Positions 7,415 to 13,612 are shown, counted from the first letter of the stretch. The stretch: DNA of 15,567 nt from Defluviitaleaceae bacterium (GCA_009782245.1 WRKK01000335.1:1-15567), one strand, 5' to 3'. Numbers and translations: made by a program. The notes: generated from the letters alone by a model not told the origin.

Positions 7415-7954
7415 ATGCAAGGTGCAATAAACAGCAAAATCAGCTTATTTTCGTCTCTTCCAAGGCACGGCAGGTTAGTTTCTGGGTTTAGCGGCGAGAT
7501 TGATTTTAGATATAGAGAAGAGATTCGGTCGTTTAGCATATCCAAATTTTCTGAGCAATATGCACTGGCTTGTTTCAGCGACCATAGATTTTCGCTAATA
7601 GCCGCCGAAACTTTCACAGGCACAAAAGCCGAAAGAGAGGGATTAAATTACGTTCAGCCAGATTTTATGCTATTTAGGAACAACCCTTTTTTCGAGATAG
7701 AGGGAGAACTACGGATGATTGGTTGCCCCGATTTTATTGTGGAGGTTTGGTCAAAAGGGAACGATAAGGAACACAGGCAGTTTAAGCAAAGTTTGTACTC
7801 CACTTCAGATGTAACCGAACATTGGTATTTAACGCAAACAAGCAACAAAGTAGAGCGGTACAAAGGGGCTAAAAAATTGCCGAACACTTCGCTAAAGAAA
7901 ATTATGGAAACTGAATGTGGGTTGACGTTTGATTTAACTTATTTAGCGAGATAA
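7415..7954 (+). CDS. Uma2-family (DUF820) PD-(D/E)XK nuclease-like protein
   Basis: The protein has 179 residues. The diagnostic features are VQPDFMLF followed by CPDFIVEVWSKGNDKEHRQF and then YSTSDVTEHWYL, matching the Uma2 pattern PD(hydrophobic)VEV-S...K...Y...GV.EYW. This fold belongs to the PD-(D/E)XK nuclease superfamily. The Asp of PDF and the Glu of VEV would be metal ligands, and a Lys lies shortly after. The biological role of Uma2 proteins is poorly established; they are often called putative restriction endonucleases without direct proof. The start is set by GAAAGGG at 7401-7407, 7 nt before the ATG. It sits next to, but outside, the repeat-bounded restriction-modification module downstream, and may be independent of it. 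A terminator follows closely. Confidence 0.75.
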   Translation: MQGAINSKISLFSSLPRHGRLVSGFSGEIDFRYREEIRSFSISKFSEQYALACFSDHRFSLIAAETFTGTKAEREGLNYVQPDFMLFRNNPFFEIEGELRMIGCPDFIVEVWSKGNDKEHRQFKQSLYSTSDVTEHWYLTQTSNKVERYKGAKKLPNTSLKKIMETECGLTFDLTYLAR

Positions 7955-7957
7955 AAT

Positions 7958-7988
7958 GTGGGTGGCTGCACCTTTCGCAGACACCCAC
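7958..7988. other. Hairpin after the Uma2-family gene
   Basis: GTGGGTG (7958-7964) pairs with CACCCAC (7982-7988) across a 17-nt loop, just after the stop codon. It has no U tract of its own and precedes the stronger terminator at 7995-8029. Confidence 0.5.
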
Positions 7989-7994
7989 AAAAAC

Positions 7995-8029
7995 AAAAAA
8001 TCCAAAATTATCTTTATTTTGGATTTTTT
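7995..8029. terminator. Bidirectional terminator between Uma2 gene and endonuclease gene
   Basis: A perfect 14-bp inverted repeat, AAAAAATCCAAAAT (7995-8008) with its complement (8016-8029), has a 7-nt loop and ends in T runs on both strands. It lies between the convergent genes ending at 7954 (plus) and 8091 (minus). Its right arm is also the left end of the 35-bp direct repeat that recurs at 10820. Confidence 0.85.
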
Positions 8030-8055
8030 ATCTTGCAATATTTTCACAATTCCAA
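8016..8055 (+). repeat. 40-bp direct repeat, left copy
   Basis: Positions 8016-8050 are identical to 10820-10854 (35 bp). The match continues through 8055/10859 with one mismatch (T at 8051, C at 10855). The sequence includes GGATTTTTTATCTTGCAATA. The two copies lie in direct orientation and enclose the whole restriction-modification module. This left copy contains half of a terminator stem whose other half lies outside it. Confidence 0.9.
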
Positions 8056-8090
8056 GAATTTTGCCTACTCGGTGATTTGAATAATATTCA

Positions 8091-9002
8091 TTAGCACAGC
8101 AATTCCAGCAACTCCTGTCGCCACTTCTCCATATCATACCAACCGCAACCAAAACAGCCATCTTCCGCTGATTTTCCCCTTGTTGGAATCGCCGAATCCC
8201 AATCTTCGCCGCCATGATAAAAATATTTTATCCCAAAAGGATACTGCCGTTTGCCAGTTTGAAAGCACGTTCTGCAAACTTCACGCTTTTGTTGATTGCG
8301 TTGATTGGTAAGCAACTGGAATTTTTGGCTAATTTCCTCGTCTGTCATGCTGTCTGAATTTTCCTCTTTTGTGTTTTCGTCCCAACGAATTTCTGGAAAT
8401 TTGTGATCTGGCAACAAATGTGCCGTTTTTTTGCTTTCGTAAACATCGTAATTTTGCAAAACCTCTAAAATCCGCTTTCTAAGCTGTTTTGACCATGTTT
8501 CGTAACCGCCGCCTGTAAAAGCCCTTGGAATCGGCAATAAAATAATATTTGTCGTATTTTTTTCACAAATGGGGCAAAATCTCGCCGTATCTGTGGCGAG
8601 CGTGTAGCCAAATTCTTTCAAATCCTGGATTCTTCTAGCAAAATTGGGATTTTGTGGCAGTTCGTGCTTGTTGCATTTCCAACCTCCTTGTGCCAATATG
8701 TCAAAAAACTCCTTAGTTGTAGCGGCGTTGGGTTTTTCTTCTCGCCAAAATTGCTCCTCGGCGGAAAGCCATTCTGACGGTGGCGTTTTCTCCATTATGT
8801 TGTAAATTTTTTCAATATAATCAGAAATTTCCTCGTCCGTCTGCAAATTTACACCTGTTCTGCGGTATTCTACGGGAATCCAACCGTGCCAATCGCCGTG
8901 CGGCAAAGCAAAACTTACGTCAACATATTTCTCCGTTGCCTTTGCGTGGGATTTTAATTGCTGTTCGTTAATTTTAATTTTGTCATTCTCGCAATAAATC
9001 AT
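8091..9002 (-). CDS. Probable type II restriction endonuclease, HNH/zinc type
   Basis: This 303-residue protein has an HNH-like core: D199-H200 in HLLPDHKFPEIRW, then FQLLTNQRNQQKR (N233, N236) and C243-x2-C246. Further CxxC pairs are C143-P-I-C146 and C283-F-G-C286, so one or two structural zinc sites are likely. This layout (DH, LLTNQ..N..KR, CxxC) is that of ββα-metal nucleases. The call as a restriction enzyme rests on this and on context. It overlaps the upstream Cro-like regulator by 20 nt and is divergent from a 5-cytosine methyltransferase, which is the standard gene order of C-protein-controlled type II systems. It would cut unmethylated DNA at the site the methyltransferase protects; that site cannot be read from sequence. 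I do not recognise a named enzyme. Confidence 0.75.
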   Translation of the reverse strand: MIYCENDKIKINEQQLKSHAKATEKYVDVSFALPHGDWHGWIPVEYRRTGVNLQTDEEISDYIEKIYNIMEKTPPSEWLSAEEQFWREEKPNAATTKEFFDILAQGGWKCNKHELPQNPNFARRIQDLKEFGYTLATDTARFCPICEKNTTNIILLPIPRAFTGGGYETWSKQLRKRILEVLQNYDVYESKKTAHLLPDHKFPEIRWDENTKEENSDSMTDEEISQKFQLLTNQRNQQKREVCRTCFQTGKRQYPFGIKYFYHGGEDWDSAIPTRGKSAEDGCFGCGWYDMEKWRQELLELLC

Positions 9003-9216
9003 TCAAATATTCCTCCATAAATAGCTTGTAAGGCTCTATTTGCAAGCCTTTTGCAATTTTTCCAACGTTCAAAATAGTAATGTTTCGCTTGCCACGTTCC
9101 ACAAAGCTGATGTACGTTCTGTGCAAGCCACATTCTTCCGCCAATTTTTCTTGCGAAAAACCCAGTTTTTCCCTTGTTAATCGCATTGTTTTGGCAAAAA
9201 GTTTTTCAATTTCCAT
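8983..9216 (-). CDS. Cro/CI-type HTH regulator (restriction-modification controller, C protein)
   Basis: This is a 77-residue single-domain DNA-binding protein. Its helix-turn-helix is clear in SQEKLAEECGLHRTYISFVE (about 21-40), followed by RGKRNITILNVGKIAKGL. Size, sequence and position match C proteins, dimers that delay endonuclease expression until the methyltransferase has protected the chromosome. It shares a promoter and 20 nt of coding overlap with the endonuclease, so the two are translationally coupled. A Shine-Dalgarno AAGGAAG lies at 9229-9223 on the minus strand, 6 nt before the ATG. Palindromes in the 85-bp divergent gap are candidate operators. A generic phage-type repressor would look similar; the context makes the C-protein reading most likely. 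Confidence 0.88.
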   Translation of the reverse strand: MEIEKLFAKTMRLTREKLGFSQEKLAEECGLHRTYISFVERGKRNITILNVGKIAKGLQIEPYKLFMEEYLNDLLRE

Positions 9217-9255
9217 TTGGTACTTCCTTTCTTTTTGATTGTATGATATAATAAA

Positions 9256-9289
9256 GTAGACTTATATGTCTACATACTATAAGTAACAA
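9256..9289. promoter_or_regulatory. Candidate C-box operators and promoter of the regulator-endonuclease pair
   Basis: Two palindromes lie side by side: GTAGACTTATATGTCTAC (9256-9273) and TACTATAAGTA (9275-9285). GACTTATA...GTC-like symmetry is typical of C-protein boxes. On the minus strand TTGTTA (9289-9284), a 17-bp spacer and TATAAG (9266-9261) form a plausible promoter for the regulator. One palindrome overlaps the -10 and the other the spacer and -35. For the methyltransferase, a TATAAT at 9247-9252 on the plus strand is a possible -10, but its -35 is weak. Confidence 0.6.
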
Positions 9290-9301
9290 CGAGGTGCAAA
9301 A

Positions 9302-10639
9302 ATGGCAATAAAGACGGTTGGTAGCGTGTGTTCTGGGATTGAGGCTGCATCGGTAGCTTGGCAGGGTTTGGGATTGAAATTTGAATGGTTTGCGGAAATT
9401 GCCGATTTTCCCAGTAAATTGCTTGCGGAAAAATATCCTACAATTCCAAATCACGGCGATATGGCAGGGCTTGCGGATAAAATATTAGCGGAAGAAATAG
9501 CCGCTCCCGATTTGATTTGCGGAGGAACGCCTTGTCAAGCGTTTTCTTTGGCTGGCTGGCGGCAAGGTTTGGCGGACGACCGAGGAAATTTAACACTTGC
9601 ATTTGTGGATATTGTGAATGCAACGGATAAAATCCGCAAAAACGCCCATTTGCCACCGACCGTTGTTTTTTGGGAAAATGTAGAGGGCGTATTAAAGGAC
9701 AAAACGAACGCTTTCGGCTCTTTTGTGTCATCTTTAGCGGGTTTGGGCGAGGTTTTAACTCCCAAAAAATGGGCAAATGCAGGATTTATCAAGGGCAAAC
9801 GCAATGTAGCTTGGCGAGTTTTAGATGCAAAATATTTTGGATTACCGCAACAACGGCGGCGTTTGTATGTTTTGGCGGGCAATATAGATGTAGCAAACGT
9901 GCTTTTTGAGCATTGTGAAAATGGCGAAAATCTGCAAAAATCTGCAAAATACCCAAGTTCGGAGTTGAATTTTAGTAAAAATGGCGATAATTTTGAAATT
10001 TTCCGAGAATACACGGATTGTCTGTACTCGTCATACGGCACAAAATGGAACGGAAACGCCGCAGCTTATAACGGCTCGCTGTATGTAGTGCAAAATGGGC
10101 GTATTCGCAGACTTTCGCCGCTAGAATGTGAGCGTTTAATGGGATTTCCAGATAATTACACAAATATAGCAGGTACAAAACGTACCAACCGTTATCAAGC
10201 AGTGGGCAATTCTTGGGCGATTCCTGTTGTGCGGTGGTTGGGCGAGCGGATTTTAGCTGAGCAACAAAGCAAATTTTCCTTTGATAGACTTGTTGGCAGC
10301 GGTAATTTTTGGGATTTTCACGAAAGTCCAATAATTTGCGAAAACGGATTTGTCAATGTTTCAGAAACCCCACAAAATACGATTTTTGGTAATATGCAAA
10401 ATATAGTTGACAGCAACGCTCCTAAAGAAATATACATTTCGCCAGTCGGTTGTAATGGAATTATCCGCCGAAAAGCCGAACGCAACTTGAAAATAAATTC
10501 TCGATTAGAAGAGGTTTTGTTGCGAATTTCGCAAGAAATGTCGGCGGAGGAGATTGAAAGGCGGTCGAGGGTTCAAAAGCGTGGGAACAAAAGCAAGTTG
10601 AATGTAAGAGGCGAAATGGAGCAAATTTATTTGAATTGA
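9302..10639 (+). CDS. DNA (cytosine-5-)-methyltransferase of the type II module
   Basis: The 445-residue enzyme transfers a methyl group from SAM to C5 of cytosine at its recognition site. The m5C motifs appear in order: motif I SVCSGIEAAS (8-17), motif IV GGTPCQAFS with catalytic C78, motif VI E125-N-V127, motif VIII QQRRR (183-187), motif IX RRLSPLECERLMGFPDNYT (269-287) and motif X GNSWAIPV (302-309). The target-recognition region between motifs VIII and IX is short (about 80 residues). A C-terminal extension of about 130 residues follows motif X and contains YISPVGCNGIIRRKAERNLK. This resembles the SP.AC.GILRRAE segment of many phage-encoded cytosine methylases and suggests a phage ancestry. 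The start is supported by GAGGTG at 9291-9296. It is divergent from the regulator and endonuclease genes. Confidence 0.95.
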   Translation: MAIKTVGSVCSGIEAASVAWQGLGLKFEWFAEIADFPSKLLAEKYPTIPNHGDMAGLADKILAEEIAAPDLICGGTPCQAFSLAGWRQGLADDRGNLTLAFVDIVNATDKIRKNAHLPPTVVFWENVEGVLKDKTNAFGSFVSSLAGLGEVLTPKKWANAGFIKGKRNVAWRVLDAKYFGLPQQRRRLYVLAGNIDVANVLFEHCENGENLQKSAKYPSSELNFSKNGDNFEIFREYTDCLYSSYGTKWNGNAAAYNGSLYVVQNGRIRRLSPLECERLMGFPDNYTNIAGTKRTNRYQAVGNSWAIPVVRWLGERILAEQQSKFSFDRLVGSGNFWDFHESPIICENGFVNVSETPQNTIFGNMQNIVDSNAPKEIYISPVGCNGIIRRKAERNLKINSRLEEVLLRISQEMSAEEIERRSRVQKRGNKSKLNVRGEMEQIYLN

Positions 10640-10717
10640 GTATCTTATATTTGATTTGGTATTTTTACATTTCTAAATTTTATTGGCATAATATCTCGTG
10701 CCGCAAAATTAAAGCAA

Positions 10718-10750
10718 AAAAATGGGGCGAAAATTTCACCCCGTTTTTTT
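10718..10750. terminator. Bidirectional terminator after the methyltransferase
   Basis: GGGGCGAAA and TTTCACCCC pair with one internal mismatch, and a CG plus seven Ts follow on the plus strand. The minus strand also ends in a T run, so it could terminate both the methyltransferase and the reading-frame remnant at 10766-10831. Confidence 0.8.
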
Positions 10751-10765
10751 ATCAACCTACTCCAC

Positions 10766-10831
10766 CTACTGCGACATAAACAACTTATAATACTCCTCTT
10801 CCCTAGCCAACAACTCCGCATTTTGGATTTT
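10766..10831 (-). pseudogene. Possible 3' remnant of a minus-strand gene
   Basis: On the minus strand an open frame ending in TAG at 10768-10766 encodes NAELLAREEEYYKLFMSQ, a protein-like, helical, charged C-terminus just ahead of a terminator. Upstream, the frame runs into the 40-bp direct repeat at 10820 and meets a stop at 10834-10832. I read it as the tail of a gene whose body was lost when the repeat-bounded module arrived. It is very short, so chance cannot be excluded, and the family is not recognisable. Confidence 0.35.
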
Positions 10832-10859
10832 TTATCTTGCAATATTTTCACAATCCCAA
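10820..10859 (+). repeat. 40-bp direct repeat, right copy
   Basis: This is the second copy of the sequence at 8016-8055 (35 bp perfect, 39 of 40 overall). Unlike the left copy it lacks the partner arm that would make a terminator hairpin. It lies just after the methyltransferase terminator and the short gene remnant, and marks the right edge of the restriction-modification module. Confidence 0.9.
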
Positions 10860-10963
10860 TAAAAAAGTAAAATTGCTAGTTTTACACAATTCCAAAATTA
10901 TTTTATGTACATTTTGCATAAAAAATATTCAAAAATACCCAAAAATTTCGTAAATAATCGCTC

Positions 10964-10990
10964 TTGACACGATATATATATATATATACT
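10964..10990 (+). promoter_or_regulatory. Promoter of the TPR/DUF6273 block with an (AT)8.5 spacer tract
   Basis: A perfect TTGACA (10964-10969) is followed by an uninterrupted AT dinucleotide run (10972-10988) leading into TATACT (10985-10990), a 15-bp spacer as drawn. Gain of one AT unit would give the optimal 17 bp. The leader to the ATG at 11107 is about 110 nt and contains a small GGCTC/GAGCC hairpin (11044-11058). The rest of the 10640-11106 gap is AT-rich and has no convincing gene. Confidence 0.65.
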
Positions 10991-11106
10991 GAACATAGTC
11001 GTTATTTTGACTTGCATTAAAAACGCATAAATATGCAATGTATGGCTCTGCACGAGCCGAAGATGCAAGTATACATAATACCAAGTTAAGGAAAGGTGAT
11101 GTATTT

Positions 11107-12237
11107 ATGAATATAGCTAAGAACATAGTAAACAAATACTATGCACAAAAATACTATAATAGTGGGTTGAGCCATTACAAAAAAGGGCAATACGAAAATG
11201 CACTAGCTGATTATACTAAAGCTATAGTTCTTGACCCTAATTACGCAGGTTATGCTAATCGTGGTAATTGCTACTATGTATTAAAGCAATACGAAAATGC
11301 AATAGCTGATTATACTAAAGTTATAGTTCTTGACCCTAATGTCGCAAACTACTATGGTATTCGTGGCTTTTGCTACTATGCATTAAAGCAACACGAAAAT
11401 GCAATAGCTGATTTTACTGAAACAATAGAGCTTGACCCTAATAACACAGACTGTTATTTTGCTCGCGGCGTTTGCTACGATTATTTAAAGCAATACCAAA
11501 ATGCAATAGCTGATTTTACCAAAGAGATAGATCTTAACCCTAGCAAAATCATAAGCTATTATAGGCGTAGTAACAGTTATCGTGCTCTAGGGCAACACAA
11601 AAATGCAATAGTTGATTGTACTAAAGCTATAGATCTTGAACCTGATGATCCACTCTGCTATTGTAGCCGTGGTGAAAGTTATTATATTTTAAAGCAATAC
11701 GAAAATGCAATAGCTGATTTTACTAAAGATATAGAGCTTACAGAAGATGCTAGTGCCTATAATAATCGTGGCACTTGCTACTATAATTTAAAGCAATACG
11801 AAAATGCAATAGCTGATTATACTAAAGCTATAGATCTTGACCCAGAATATGCTAGTGCCTATTGTAATCGTGGTATTTGTTACTGCTATTTAAAGCAATA
11901 CGAAAATGCACTAGCTGATTATAATAAAGCTATAGAGTTTAACCCAAAATATGCTCGTGCCTATGATAATCGTGGTAATTGCTACTATGATTTAGAGCAA
12001 CACGAAAATGCACTAGCTGATTATACTAAAGCTGCGGATATACGTAATAGTCTTGCAGAGCAATACGAAAAACAAAGGGCTGATTATGAAGTTGTTGTAG
12101 AGCAATACAAAAATGCAATAGCTAGTTATACTAAAGTTATAGGACTTGACCCAAATAATTCAGATTATCGCGATAGACTTAGAGACTGTTCTCAAAAGTT
12201 AGAACAATACGAAAAGAATAACGCCAAAAAGGAGTGA
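11107..12237 (+). CDS. TPR-repeat protein (about ten tandem units)
   Basis: The 376 residues consist almost entirely of tetratricopeptide repeats of 33-35 residues, helix-turn-helix units that stack into a protein-binding superhelix. After a short head ending YYNSGLSHYKKGQ come about ten units of the type YENAIADYTKAIDLDPEYASAYCNRGICYCYLKQ-like spacing, each with the diagnostic A-x-x-x-Y/F-x-x-A-I-x-L-x-P. The last two are degenerate. There is no signal peptide or membrane segment, so the protein is probably cytoplasmic. The ATG at 11107 follows AAAGGTGA (11092-11099) by 7 nt; an upstream in-frame ATG at 11038 has no such signal. The units are also similar at DNA level, and the codons are AT-rich compared with the division genes. 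Its partner is unknown; its neighbours share the same repeat and a DUF6273 domain. Confidence 0.9.
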   Translation: MNIAKNIVNKYYAQKYYNSGLSHYKKGQYENALADYTKAIVLDPNYAGYANRGNCYYVLKQYENAIADYTKVIVLDPNVANYYGIRGFCYYALKQHENAIADFTETIELDPNNTDCYFARGVCYDYLKQYQNAIADFTKEIDLNPSKIISYYRRSNSYRALGQHKNAIVDCTKAIDLEPDDPLCYCSRGESYYILKQYENAIADFTKDIELTEDASAYNNRGTCYYNLKQYENAIADYTKAIDLDPEYASAYCNRGICYCYLKQYENALADYNKAIEFNPKYARAYDNRGNCYYDLEQHENALADYTKAADIRNSLAEQYEKQRADYEVVVEQYKNAIASYTKVIGLDPNNSDYRDRLRDCSQKLEQYEKNNAKKE

Positions 12238-12244
12238 TATATTT

Positions 12245-12979
12245 ATGAGTACAGCAAAAAGCTACTATAATAATGGGTTGAGCCACTACGAAAAAGGGCA
12301 ATACGAAAATGCAATAGCTGACTATACCAAAGCGATAGAGCTTGACCCATCTAAGTATCTCCTCTATGATAGACTCTTGCTGTCCGATATTGAAACCACC
12401 ATGGAGGGCGAGTTTGTATTTGTCAAGATAGGTGGTATCGACTGGCGTGTACTTGACGTTAAAAACAACCAAGCCCTACTGCTTAGCGAGTTAGTATTAA
12501 AAGCAAACCTATACCACTCTGAAGATGAATATATAAAATGGAAAAATTGTGCCCTCCGCCAATACCTCAACAACGATTTCTACAACAAATTCTCCGACAA
12601 CGACAGGAGTAGAATCGCCAAAAAGACAATTCCCAACAAAAATAACCAATGGTATGGAACGCCAGGCGGCAACGACACCACCGACAACATTTTTCTGCTT
12701 AGCCTTGAAGAAGTGATACAATATTTTGGCGATAGTGGGCGGTTGAAATATCCACTAAACGAGAAAAACAAGAGTTATCACTATTATCTTAGTGATGAAT
12801 TTAACGATAAACGAATTGCAATGGGGCGCTCGGGTTTGACTAATTACTGGTGGTTGCGGTCGCCTGGCCGCAATAATGACCGTGCCGCCTATGTCAATTA
12901 TGAAGGCCATGTCATAGTGAGTGGCGATGTTGTCTCGGAATTTGGCGGCGTTCGCCCTGCCTTGTGGCTAAACCTATAA
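12245..12979 (+). CDS. TPR-DUF6273 fusion protein
   Basis: The protein has 244 residues. The first ~40 (YYNNGLSHYEKGQYENAIAD onward) are one TPR unit nearly identical to the head of the preceding protein. From about residue 58 (FVKIGGIDWRVLDV) to the end it is a DUF6273 domain, with YWWLRSPG and the terminal GGVRPALWLNL. DUF6273 has no established function; its W-R-S-P-G ... G-V-R-P-A-L layout recalls C-type-lectin/formylglycine-enzyme-like folds, which is inference. The base composition changes at the junction: the TPR part uses AT-rich codons, the DUF6273 part uses GCC, GGC and ACC. This suggests recent fusion. AAGGAG sits inside the end of the upstream gene, 7 nt away. Codons at 12869-12943 are highly diverged from the paralogue at 13001 although the flanks are nearly identical. 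Confidence 0.88.
   Translation: MSTAKSYYNNGLSHYEKGQYENAIADYTKAIELDPSKYLLYDRLLLSDIETTMEGEFVFVKIGGIDWRVLDVKNNQALLLSELVLKANLYHSEDEYIKWKNCALRQYLNNDFYNKFSDNDRSRIAKKTIPNKNNQWYGTPGGNDTTDNIFLLSLEEVIQYFGDSGRLKYPLNEKNKSYHYYLSDEFNDKRIAMGRSGLTNYWWLRSPGRNNDRAAYVNYEGHVIVSGDVVSEFGGVRPALWLNL
12869..12943 (+). other. Variable block of the first DUF6273 domain
   Basis: These 25 codons lie between WWLRSPG and GGVRPALWLNL and align with 13496-13576 (27 codons) of the paralogue. The 21 nt before the block are identical in both genes, and the 36 nt after it differ at only two third positions. Within the first 20 aligned codons I count 12 first-position, 8 second-position and 8 third-position differences. Confidence 0.7.
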
Positions 12980-13000
12980 ATCGTAAAGGAGTAAACCATT

Positions 13001-13612
13001 ATGCGAATATTTTCAAAAATGCAAAAGTTATTGGGGTATAATTCCCTGCAAATAGGGCAAATAACCCCATTCGGCGGCTACGATTGGCAAGTGCTAGACA
13101 TACAAAACAACCAAGCCTTACTGCTTAGCGAGTTAGTATTAGAAAAACGCCCATACAACACCACCCAAACCCCCATAACATGGGAACAATGCACCTTACG
13201 CCGCTACCTCAACAATGATTTCTACAACAAACTCCCCCAAAATGGCAAAATCGCACAACGCACCATTCCCAACAATAACAATCAATGGTTCGGCACGGAC
13301 GGCGGCAACGACACCACCGACCACATTTTCCTACTTAGCTTAGATGAAGTGGTGCAGTATTTTGGGGATAGCGGACAGTTGAAAGTTAAAAATAAAAGTC
13401 CTATTTCTTGGGGGATTGAAGACCAATTTAACGATAAACGAATAGCACGAGACACATCAGGTGCGGCTGCGTGGTGGTGGTTGCGGTCGCCTGGCAAACC
13501 TACGTACATTGCTGCCAGTATCCACCGTAAAGGCTATGTCAATGTATGCGGCTACGACTACGACGTGGTGGGGGAGGGCGGCGTTCGCCCTGCCTTATGG
13601 CTAAATCTATAA
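13001..13612 (+). CDS. DUF6273 domain protein, paralogue of the preceding gene
   Basis: The 203 residues have no TPR unit; a short head (MRIFSKMQKLLGYNSLQIGQ) leads straight into the DUF6273 domain. Shared blocks include QNNQALLLSELVLE, RRYLNNDFYNK, GGNDTTDHIFLLSLDEV, WWWLRSPG and the final GGVRPALWLNL. AAAGGAG at 12986-12992 supports the ATG. It lies 21 nt after the previous gene, in the same transcript. Compared with that gene, most differences are silent, except in codons 13496-13576, where first- and second-position changes dominate. A non-terminator hairpin follows the stop. No signal peptide or membrane segment is seen. The function is unknown. Confidence 0.88.
   Translation: MRIFSKMQKLLGYNSLQIGQITPFGGYDWQVLDIQNNQALLLSELVLEKRPYNTTQTPITWEQCTLRRYLNNDFYNKLPQNGKIAQRTIPNNNNQWFGTDGGNDTTDHIFLLSLDEVVQYFGDSGQLKVKNKSPISWGIEDQFNDKRIARDTSGAAAWWWLRSPGKPTYIAASIHRKGYVNVCGYDYDVVGEGGVRPALWLNL
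13496..13576 (+). other. Variable block of the second DUF6273 domain
   Basis: This is the counterpart of 12869-12943 and is two codons longer. It encodes KPTYIAASIHRKGYVNVCG and onward. It is enriched in aromatic, charged and small residues at the changed sites, as expected of an exposed binding loop; that interpretation is inference. Confidence 0.7.

Noticed and set aside
7943..8215. Minus-strand frame sharing VKILQDKKSK with one at 10645-10851
   Set aside because: The shared peptide is simply the translation of the 40-bp direct repeat; both frames cross terminators and overlap other features.
8091..10639. Prophage, because of the phage-like methylase and Cro-like regulator
   Set aside because: No integrase, structural or lysis genes are present; gene order and overlap fit a C-protein-controlled restriction-modification system.
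11038..11106. Upstream ATG for the TPR protein
   Set aside because: The added 23 residues are not TPR-like and lie in the leader hairpin; AAAGGTGA supports the ATG at 11107.
11107..12237. Regular ~100-bp repetition suggesting a CRISPR array or minisatellite
   Set aside because: The period keeps the reading frame and encodes canonical TPR motifs; there are no spacers of unrelated sequence.
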